A stretch of 64,000 nucleotides of DNA, taken from positions 25,566 through 89,565 of the forward strand of contig NZ_RCWB01000010.1 in assembly GCF_018448885.1 (NCBI RefSeq). The letters are read 5' to 3'. Origin of the DNA: Photorhabdus caribbeanensis. Its GTDB lineage: Bacteria; Pseudomonadota; Gammaproteobacteria; Enterobacterales; Enterobacteriaceae. The position numbers and the translations under genes are program-made. The first letter of the stretch is position 1. Each line of letters starts with the position of its first letter. Of the stretch, positions 57,537-64,000 are shown in pieces. The notes below the pieces were generated by a model that worked only from the letters and a program-made list of their open reading frames with translations, searched no databases and had not been told where the DNA came from.

Positions 57537-57558
57537 TATCACAGTCAATTGGAGATTT

Positions 57559-58686
57559 CTATTTACACGGCCCCTCCCCCAAACCGGAAACAATCGCTTC
57601 ACCAATGGCAGCTATCGCCTGTTGAGCATCATCGCCATTAGCAGTAACATGCAGCCGGTGCCCTTTTTTAGCGCCCAACGCCATGATTTTCATCAGACTA
57701 CGGCCGTTTACCGGTTGACCAGCACCATCAAGATTGATGATGGTAACTTCACTGGAAAATTGCCGGATAACATTAACTAACACAGCGCCAGGGCGAGTAT
57801 GTAAGCCATGTTCGTTGCACAGGACAAATTCTCCACTGGATATCATGCTCTGCGTCTGTACATCACTGGTCAGTAATGCCAGCACTGTCGATGCATCAGC
57901 TTTCAGCAAACATTCCGCTTTTTGTGCTAATAACAAGTTACCCAGGTGATGCAACACGTTTAATGGCTGGTCGTCAGCAACCGCAACGGTCAATAACATC
58001 ACCACCGGTTCGTTGTCCCGCGTGAACAATCGGCTCACTGCCACAGCGCTGGTTAAATTGCCGTCGGGACTATCACTTAGCCAAATGCCCTGCCCAAGAT
58101 CCAATGGCTTACTGTTAATCACTTTGCTGACAAAGGTCGTATCCACCGCCCCCACTTGCTGTAACCGCCCGGCATTTAATGCCTGTAGCGTCATCAAATC
58201 GCGGGCATTAACATCTAGCGTAATCAGGCTGGTATCGAATTTAAACTCAGCTTGCTGAACTTCACCCATTAGCAAGCGATGCAGTGCCTGCGCTGAATTA
58301 ACAGTTTTTAACTGCTCGGCGATACGATCATCACTCAGTAGGTGTGTTAACTGACGCAGTAGTGCCAAATGCTCATCGGAACGTGCAGCGATACCAATAA
58401 CCACATAACACATCGCCCCTTGATCCCATTCAATACCCTGTGAAAAGTGAAATACTTGTACATCGGTTTTCATGACCAGATCGCGAGTATCTAGCGTGCC
58501 ATGTGGAATAGCGATACCGTTGCCAAGGTAGGTGGAAATTTGCTTTTCACGTTGCAACATGCCGTCAACATAGGCATCACTGACATTACCATTAGCGGCT
58601 AGCATAGCCGCTACCTGACGAATAGCATCCTCTTTACTGGTTGCAATTGCGTCAGTATGGATATTTTGCAGAGCCAACTGGAACAT
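57559..58686 (-). CDS. fruB: Fructose PTS diphosphoryl transfer protein, EIIA-HPr
   Basis: 375 residues, start [10 protein letters not shown] behind GGGAG; an upstream extension of the frame crosses the operator and is rejected. EIIA domain with His62 (GIAIPHGT), a middle domain, and a C-terminal HPr-like domain with His296 ([11 protein letters not shown]). It carries phosphate from EI to FruA. Confidence 0.95.
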   Translation of the reverse strand: MFQLALQNIHTDAIATSKEDAIRQVAAMLAANGNVSDAYVDGMLQREKQISTYLGNGIAIPHGTLDTRDLVMKTDVQVFHFSQGIEWDQGAMCYVVIGIAARSDEHLALLRQLTHLLSDDRIAEQLKTVNSAQALHRLLMGEVQQAEFKFDTSLITLDVNARDLMTLQALNAGRLQQVGAVDTTFVSKVINSKPLDLGQGIWLSDSPDGNLTSAVAVSRLFTRDNEPVVMLLTVAVADDQPLNVLHHLGNLLLAQKAECLLKADASTVLALLTSDVQTQSMISSGEFVLCNEHGLHTRPGAVLVNVIRQFSSEVTIINLDGAGQPVNGRSLMKIMALGAKKGHRLHVTANGDDAQQAIAAIGEAIVSGLGEGPCK

Positions 58687-58710
58687 AATTTTCTCCCTAT
58701 TACCAAAATA

Positions 58711-58722
58711 GAATCGTTTCAG
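58711..58722 (-). promoter_or_regulatory. Cra (FruR) operator, proximal
   Basis: On the minus strand CTGAAACGATTC, a good match to the Cra consensus, 25 bases upstream of the fruB start. Confidence 0.65.
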
Positions 58723-58776
58723 TTTACGCAGAGAAAAAAGCATTAAGTCCAATAAAAAGAAAAAGAGATAAAAAAC

Positions 58777-58788
58777 TGAAACGTTTCA
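58777..58788 (-). promoter_or_regulatory. Cra (FruR) operator, distal
   Basis: Perfect palindrome TGAAACGTTTCA about 90 bp upstream of fruB. Two Cra sites of this kind also control E. coli fruB; Cra is released by fructose-1-phosphate. Confidence 0.75.
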
Positions 58789-58943
58789 ACGAGTGTGAAA
58801 CATGACTAATTTTCATTCAATACTTATGTGAAATAAAATCGCAATTTTTTGAGACTACTCACATTTTTCCTGCCATCATTTTTTGCCCACCGCCCCCAAA
58901 AGATTTGGTAAACCAATAATTTTGCCATTCACCAACCCTCCGA

Positions 58944-59271
58944 CCGCATTTATCAATGATGCACCCCAAATAAGTCTCAGTGAAACTGCGGTATTGAATA
59001 CCCTAGATTTTAGACCGGTTATTTACCCTATTCTGGAAAATAGTTGAAGGATTTCCGAAATGCTTATTTTTACGCGGTGAAGTAGGTCCGCGTTTCTTCC
59101 GATTGAAATTAACTCCGGGAGCGGAATGGAAAGTTATCTTTAAAGCCTAAGTTAGATGAAACCAAGATACCTAAAATCACCATTACTAATGTAGAAAACG
59201 AATGGGTTGAATATCCTGATGAGCACATTGAAACTGATCCCCGAGATATCAATTACAGATATACAAAGTAA
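58944..59271 (+). pseudogene. Decayed fourth copy of the lipoprotein gene
   Basis: Reads AFINDAPQISLSETAVLNTL, then DFRPVIYPIL, and continues through two single-base insertions (near 59034 and 59143) to WVEYPDE. It matches the middle and end of the lipoprotein at 53-787 and is thus the 3' half of another copy, 57 kb away. A short 5' fragment follows (59291, ATGATAAATATG). Confidence 0.88.
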
Positions 59272-59560
59272 TTCATCAGGATAACTGACCATGATAAATA
59301 TGAAAAAATGTTCATAAACACCTTAAGGAAAAAAATGCACGTTTATTCCAAACGTTATTTACTACCGTAATCTCTATTTTCTGGAAATGGACCAGCATTA
59401 ATAAAGTCATTGTCTGTCAGTCAACAACAAGAAAAAAGGAGGCTAGCCTACAGAACCTACAGCGATGGTAAGGCACTATCCGTATGAAAATATTGAAAGT
59501 CACTTTGCTTAAGACGGTTTTTTATGTATGCGCCTTAACAGGCGCATACATCAGAATCGC
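59272..59560. other. Short intergenic region with lipoprotein 5' fragment and hairpin
   Basis: accatgataaatatg at about 59288 repeats the lipoprotein start, then is lost. A perfect 11-bp stem (TGTATGCGCCT / AGGCGCATACA, loop TAAC) lies at 59525-59550, just past the recombinase stop; it has no T-run on the needed side. Confidence 0.5.
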
Positions 59561-60181
59561 TTATTCAGTTGAACAAGCATTTTCCTGTGGGACATAATCA
59601 AAGTGTAATTCTCGTTGCCGATTCCTTTTTACACCCCAAACACCGTGGAAACGCTCCGCATTACTGGCGGTATATCGCACCGTATGGCGAATATTACTGT
59701 GCCCAAGATAATCTTGTATCAACCGAGTATCTATCCCTCTATCCGCAAGCGCAAAACCACAGGCATGGCGCAACATGTGCGGATGCGAATCTATGGAAAT
59801 CTTAGCCAATCGTCCAAATTGGTTAATAAGTTGATAAACGCGCTGGCGAGTCAGTGGGTTTCCGCTACGTGACAGAAACAACCAATCACTTTCTGCCCCT
59901 CGGAAAGTTTTACGGACTTTTAGCCACTCTTTGATCGCCTGGATTTCATAACCCAAAAGAGGATGAATAGTAGAAAATCCGCCTTTTAAACGCCGAATAT
60001 ACAAACTGCCATCATCCAAATCCAGATCAGATATCCGTAGATACCTGGCTTCACTAACACGTAAGCCATGAACAAAGCTCATGTATACCAGACAATAGTC
60101 GCGCGCCCCATTAGGACTCTTTTTCGCCACTTCCAGTATTCTTTCCACTTCGTATTGCGTTAGATGTCTTCGTTGACCCAT
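59561..60181 (-). CDS. Tyrosine recombinase, FimB/FimE type
   Basis: 206 residues, the small recombinase form that flips fimbrial promoter segments. All catalytic residues are seen: Arg41 (HGLRVSE), Lys66 (RRLKGGFST), His135-x-x-Arg138 (HPHMLRHACG), His161 (LGHSNIRHT) and Tyr170 (VRYTAS). No fimbrial operon or obvious invertible repeat is next to it, so its target is unknown. It sits between two relics. Confidence 0.92.
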   Translation of the reverse strand: MGQRRHLTQYEVERILEVAKKSPNGARDYCLVYMSFVHGLRVSEARYLRISDLDLDDGSLYIRRLKGGFSTIHPLLGYEIQAIKEWLKVRKTFRGAESDWLFLSRSGNPLTRQRVYQLINQFGRLAKISIDSHPHMLRHACGFALADRGIDTRLIQDYLGHSNIRHTVRYTASNAERFHGVWGVKRNRQRELHFDYVPQENACSTE

Positions 60182-60214
60182 TATGGTCTATCCCAAATAT
60201 TCTTTATTTTAACG

Positions 60215-60378
60215 CATGTAACACACTGCGTTATCTGTAACTGATTGAGACCCAGAACCAACCCTAAATCCCCCATAATAAATAAACCTGCGCCGGAATG
60301 GCGGCAGATGACTGTATGAAACCTCTGTTTCTGTACTTGATCTATGTTCAAGCTGCGTAACGGATAGATATTCAATGT
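60215..60378 (-). pseudogene. yhfS: yhfS 5' relic
   Basis: Minus strand reads LNIYPLRSLNIDQVQKQRFH, then ICRHSGAGLFIMGDLGLVLG and LNQLQITQ, matching the first 60 residues of YhfS (MNTYPLPSLSMEQAQHKQF...) with TTG in place of the start. The rest of the gene is missing. Confidence 0.85.
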
Positions 60379-60441
60379 CTGTTCTCCGGTAATCCCCCCT
60401 ATTCTTACCATCACCCGGCCAAAAGAAAAATAGTGATTCAA

Positions 60442-60552
60442 TTAACCGACTCCCACCAAACAAGGCTTTTTGGCTAGAATTACCAACAAAATCGCTGCAA
60501 TAAATTTAATAACCATTTCAACAAAAGGACGCGTCAGTCGATTAATTTCTGG
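60442..60552 (-). pseudogene. yhfT: yhfT 3' relic
   Basis: Minus strand reads NRLTRPFVEMVIKFIAAILL and on to GVG and a stop, matching the YhfT C-terminus (NRTAKRPLVEMAIGPIATIV). It lies upstream of the yhfS relic at the same order and a similar distance (63 bp) as in the intact operon, so the two form one duplicated segment. Confidence 0.82.
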
Positions 60553-61002
60553 CTCAAATCACTAAGGAAGGATGTTGATGCAGCAATGTTTTGTCGGCTT
60601 CCGATAAACATTCAATCTCTCTATCTTGCCGGAGAGACTCGGCAGGCAGCAAATCTAACAAACTGTTAACACCAGTAAACGAATCTATGCAGAGTGAGCT
60701 GATATACAGCTAGATACAACATTCAGCTTTTCAAATTATCACCAGATTTTAGCTATGTCACCACTGTGATGCAATTTACTCCCCAAACCCCAAACATTAT
60801 GACTCATTATTGCCCTATTACGCCAATCCTTTGCAACAAAAATTGATTTGCGAGTGTACTCACACGTTTAAAAGTTACATGTTACTTTTTCAGTTATTTG
60901 TTATTTAAAACAATCAGATAAGTGTCATTTTATCTTGCTGAACTATTATTCTTAATCTGTATCTTTAGTTTTATATATTTTATAGCAAGGAACAGAAGTT
61001 TA
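60553..61002. other. Upstream region of the alpha-glucoside operon
   Basis: About 450 bp. Apart from the operator-like repeat at 60870 I see no gene. The reading frame of the permease is open from 60922 but that part looks like leader sequence. Confidence 0.45.
60870..60889. promoter_or_regulatory. Candidate operator of the alpha-glucoside operon
   Basis: Near-perfect inverted repeat AAAAGTTACA / TGTTACTTTT about 115 bp before the permease start. The regulator is unknown and not encoded in the window. Confidence 0.5.
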
Positions 61003-62544
61003 ATGAAAAGGATCATTAATGCGTTGCAAGACCTTGGCAAATCTTTGTATGGCCCGGTGTTAATTCTCCCTATCGTCGGGCTATTTATTGCTTTTGGCAA
61101 TGTATTGGGAAACGGCAACCTTGCAGAATATCTTCCATTTTTAAGCCATTGGTTAATTCAGCAATCTGGGAAATTGATCTCCCAATCTGCTATTTCAATA
61201 TTGAGCAATCTGGCGTTGATTTTTGCCGTTGGAATCCCTATCGGGCTGGCAAAACGCAATAAAGGTTATGCCGCATTGATCGGTCTGGTCACTTTCGTCA
61301 TTTTTATCAACGCCATGCACATCACTTTAGCATTACAGGGAAAATTGGCGACAGAAACGCAAATGCGCAATGTTGGCCAAGGCATGGTGCTGGGTGTACA
61401 AGTGTTGGAAATGGGCGCTTTTGCCGGGATACTGATCGGCGCATTGGCTGGTTATTGCTATAACCGATATTCATCAAAACAGTTTAATGGTGTGATGGCA
61501 ATTTATTCCGGGCACTGTTTTGTCGCCATTCTGATGATCCCTCTGGCCGTTATATCGGGTTACTTAATGAGCGATATTTGGCCCTATGCACAACGAGGCA
61601 TCAGCGCCCTTGCTCACGGTATTCATGAGTCTGGACCATTTGGCGTCGCCATATACGGCTTTCTGGAACGCATCCTGATCCCCTTAGGCTTACATCATCT
61701 GGTTTATACGCCCTTTTTATATACTGAATTAGGGGGCATTGCAGAGGTATGCGGCACTGTACATCAAGGAGCACGCAATATCTATTTCGCTGAAATGGCC
61801 TGCCCGACTGTACATCAACTCAGTAACAGTGTGGTATGGGATGCACGAGGGATCAGCAAAATGTTTGGCCTGACTGCCGCCGCACTGGCAATGTACGTCA
61901 CTGCCCGCCCAGAAAAGAAAAGTACGGCAAAAGCTGTTCTCATCCCTGCCGCTATGACCACTTTTTTGTTAGGCGTAACCGAACCACTTGAATTTTCTTT
62001 CCTGTTTGTTGCTCCGCTACTATTTGGCGTTCATGCCGTGTTAACCGGTTTAGGTTTTATGCTGTTCTATCTACTCGGCGTACATGCTATCGGCGCGAAT
62101 GGCATAATCGACTTCATACTGTACAACCTACCGCTCGGCACCGAAAAATCTAACTGGCCAATATATATCGCCGTAGGGCTAATCATGTCAGTGATTTATT
62201 TCTTCACATTCCGTTTCCTCATTTTACATTACGACCTGAAAACCCCTGGACGAGAGAATGACGATCAGGAAACACGTCTCTATAGCAAGGAACCGTATCA
62301 AGTTGCCAATGATGACAAACCGGGGCAACAAATCATCTGCGGGTTAGGCGGTACAGCGAATATTGTCACTATCGACAACTGCTACACCCGACTGCGCATA
62401 ACGGTACATGACACCACACTCATTAACGAAAACAGGCTTAAATCGACTGGCGCAAAAGGTGTCATCTGTCAGGGAAATAATGTTCAGGTAATTTACGGTC
62501 TGCACGTCAAAAAGATGCGTGAAGCCGTAGAAGAAGCACTTTAA
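61003..62544 (+). CDS. PTS alpha-glucoside-type permease, EIICB
   Basis: 513 residues from MKRIINALQDLGKSLYGPVL (AAGGA upstream). The EIIC domain (about 1-420) has ten or so helices, with GVTEPLEFSFLFVAPLLFG and LHHLVYTPFLYTE as in glucose/maltose-type permeases. The EIIB domain (about 440-513) has phospho-Cys in IDNCYTRLRI. No EIIA is fused, so a separate one (for example Crr) is needed. The partner gene suggests alpha-glucosides such as maltose-type sugars. 13 bp before the glucosidase. Confidence 0.88.
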   Translation: MKRIINALQDLGKSLYGPVLILPIVGLFIAFGNVLGNGNLAEYLPFLSHWLIQQSGKLISQSAISILSNLALIFAVGIPIGLAKRNKGYAALIGLVTFVIFINAMHITLALQGKLATETQMRNVGQGMVLGVQVLEMGAFAGILIGALAGYCYNRYSSKQFNGVMAIYSGHCFVAILMIPLAVISGYLMSDIWPYAQRGISALAHGIHESGPFGVAIYGFLERILIPLGLHHLVYTPFLYTELGGIAEVCGTVHQGARNIYFAEMACPTVHQLSNSVVWDARGISKMFGLTAAALAMYVTARPEKKSTAKAVLIPAAMTTFLLGVTEPLEFSFLFVAPLLFGVHAVLTGLGFMLFYLLGVHAIGANGIIDFILYNLPLGTEKSNWPIYIAVGLIMSVIYFFTFRFLILHYDLKTPGRENDDQETRLYSKEPYQVANDDKPGQQIICGLGGTANIVTIDNCYTRLRITVHDTTLINENRLKSTGAKGVICQGNNVQVIYGLHVKKMREAVEEAL

Positions 62545-62557
62545 CAGGAGCATAAAT

Positions 62558-63916
62558 ATGGCTAACGCCCCTTTCATTTTAACTATCGCCGGCGGCGGTA
62601 GTACCTATACGCCAGGTATCGTAAAAAGCCTGATGGTACGGCTAAACGACTTCCCACTAGCGGAAATTCGTTTATACGACATCGATACTCACCGGCAAGA
62701 CACCATTGCGCCGGTAGTGGAAAAAGTGATACGTGAGCATAGCCAGACGATTCGCTTTGTCGTAACAAACGAGGCCAAAGCAGCCTTTAGTGGCGCCCAC
62801 TTTGTCTTTGCCCAAATACGCGTTGGTCAGTACAAAATGCGAGAACAGGATGAAAAGATCCCCTTACGCCACAGCGTAATTGGTCAGGAAACCTGTGGCC
62901 TTGGCGGATTGGCTTACGGTCTACGCACTATCATGCCAATGGTGAAATTGATCGATTTGGTGGAGCGCTATGCAGACAACGCTTGGATCGTAAATTACTC
63001 TAACCCTGCCTCTATCGTTGCTGAAGGAATACGCCGTCTACGCCCACAAGCAAGAGTACTCAATATTTGTGATATGCCAGTGGCCGCTATGCGTAATATG
63101 GCAGCGATTTTAGGTGTGGATCGCCACGATATTACCGTCGATTATTTTGGCCTGAACCATTTCGGCTGGTTTACCAAGGTATGGGTGAACGGAAAAGATC
63201 ATTTACCTGAATTGCGTCGTCATATCGCTCAGCATGGTCTACTAACTGCGGATGCAGCACAGACAGACCCGCAACATGCTGATCCGTCATGGGTTAAAAC
63301 CTGGCGTAATATCAAGCCGATCATGGACAATTTTCCTGATTATGTGCCTAATCCCTATTTACAATACTATCTGATGCCAAACCACATTGTTGAGCACCAA
63401 AATCCTGACTATACCCGAGCCAATGAAGTGGTGGACGGTCGCGAAAAGAAGTTGTTTAAAGCAGCGGCAGAGTTTAAACGCACAGGCATTTTACCCGACG
63501 CTTTCCATGTCGGGGTACACGGCGTTTTTATTGTTGATGTGGCATGTTCACTGGCTTTTGATTTGCGTCAGCGCCATCTGGTAATTACCGAGAACAGAGG
63601 CGCTATCGCTAACTTACCTTATGATGCAATGGTGGAAATACCCGCTTACATTACCGCTCAAGGCCCTGAGCCGGTACGTATAGGGAACGTGCCACAGTTT
63701 CATCAAGCGCTGCTAGCGCAACAACTGGCTTCAGAACAGTTGTTAGTGGAAGCGGCATTAGAAGGTAGCTATGAGAAAGTGCTGCAAGCATTCACTCTGA
63801 ATCGTACTGTGCCTACCATGCAACAAGCTAAAGCGATTCTGGATGAAATGATCGAAGCTAACCAAGGTTATTGGCCTACACTTAACCAAGCTTGGCACCA
63901 CGGTGAAGCAATTTAA
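62558..63916 (+). CDS. 6-phospho-alpha-glucosidase (GH4)
   Basis: 452 residues, glycoside hydrolase family 4, which uses NAD and a divalent metal for an oxidation-elimination mechanism. NAD loop AGGGSTYTPG (11-20), IRVGQYKMREQDEKIPLRHS (about 88-106), NYSNP (146-150), metal ligands Cys171 (NICDMP) and His201 (LNHFGW). It cleaves the phosphorylated disaccharide made by the upstream PTS permease. The closest relatives known to me are AglB/GlvA. AGGAG precedes the ATG. Confidence 0.92.
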   Translation: MANAPFILTIAGGGSTYTPGIVKSLMVRLNDFPLAEIRLYDIDTHRQDTIAPVVEKVIREHSQTIRFVVTNEAKAAFSGAHFVFAQIRVGQYKMREQDEKIPLRHSVIGQETCGLGGLAYGLRTIMPMVKLIDLVERYADNAWIVNYSNPASIVAEGIRRLRPQARVLNICDMPVAAMRNMAAILGVDRHDITVDYFGLNHFGWFTKVWVNGKDHLPELRRHIAQHGLLTADAAQTDPQHADPSWVKTWRNIKPIMDNFPDYVPNPYLQYYLMPNHIVEHQNPDYTRANEVVDGREKKLFKAAAEFKRTGILPDAFHVGVHGVFIVDVACSLAFDLRQRHLVITENRGAIANLPYDAMVEIPAYITAQGPEPVRIGNVPQFHQALLAQQLASEQLLVEAALEGSYEKVLQAFTLNRTVPTMQQAKAILDEMIEANQGYWPTLNQAWHHGEAI

Positions 63917-64000
63917 CTTATATTTAACCTATAATCTGCCTTTCTTGCAGAAAAAAGAAGATTTTTATGCGAGCCGGCTCACTGTCCGGCAATCACTATC
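63917..64000. other. Window end after the glucosidase
   Basis: 84 bp; ctgc/gcag hairpin followed by A-rich sequence, not a clear terminator. No gene recognisable. Confidence 0.3.

Noticed and set aside
59525-59550. Hairpin as terminator of the recombinase
   Set aside because: The stem is perfect, but on the minus strand it is followed by A instead of T, so it is recorded only as a stem-loop.

Overview
The window looks like a chromosomal segment of Photorhabdus (Morganellaceae, Enterobacterales). It is AT-rich. It carries the enterobacterial block yecF / uvrY-uvrC-pgsA-tRNA-Gly-tRNA-Cys-tRNA-Leu, I-F type CRISPR repeats, and a very large tandem array of PAS-LuxR 'solo' regulators of the kind known from Photorhabdus. 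Names rest on reading the sequence and on family knowledge; no database search was run.

Layout. (1) 1-2.4 kb: three tandem copies of a lipoprotein gene on an exact 812-bp period. (2) 2.5-5 kb: phoH-type ATPase and a secreted endonuclease I, minus strand. (3) 5.3-8.3 kb: first group of orphan phage tail-fibre and fibre-assembly genes. (4) 8.6-11.2 kb: aqpZ, uspF, a two-helix membrane protein and a second uspF broken by a frameshift. (5) 11.7-15.9 kb: conserved core yecF, uvrY, uvrC, pgsA and three tRNAs. (6) 16.1-29.1 kb: a mosaic of decayed and intact tail-fibre genes, an S24-type phage repressor with an HsdR_N-like nuclease, and three I-F type CRISPR arrays (3, 33 and 15 repeats) that share a leader; no cas gene is present. 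(7) 29.3-49 kb: an exported protein, then 18 intact and about 7 truncated PAS-LuxR genes, interrupted by a decayed PAAR / colicin-E3-type RNase effector with its decayed immunity gene. (8) 49.2-55.6 kb: yhfSTU-php-yhfXYZ operon lacking yhfW. (9) 55.8-58.8 kb: fruB-fruA under two Cra-type operators, with fruK deleted down to its last codons. (10) 58.9-60.6 kb: relics of the lipoprotein gene and of yhfT/yhfS around a FimB/FimE-type recombinase. (11) 60.9-64 kb: an alpha-glucoside-type PTS permease and a GH4 6-phospho-glucosidase.

How it works together. The core genes (DNA repair, phospholipid synthesis, BarA/UvrY signalling, tRNAs) sit beside accessory blocks that grew by duplication: lipoproteins, tail fibres with their upstream control region, CRISPR leader plus fibre gene, and LuxR sensors. 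In the LuxR array the DNA-binding half is nearly constant while the PAS sensor half is a mosaic, which suggests many inputs to a shared set of targets. The tail-fibre genes stand without any phage body and share a conserved 5' control region, so they look like a reserve of receptor-binding modules. The PTS and yhf regions show how the chromosome is eroding: fruK and yhfW are missing, and relics of yhf genes and of the lipoprotein lie about 5 and 57 kb from their intact relatives.
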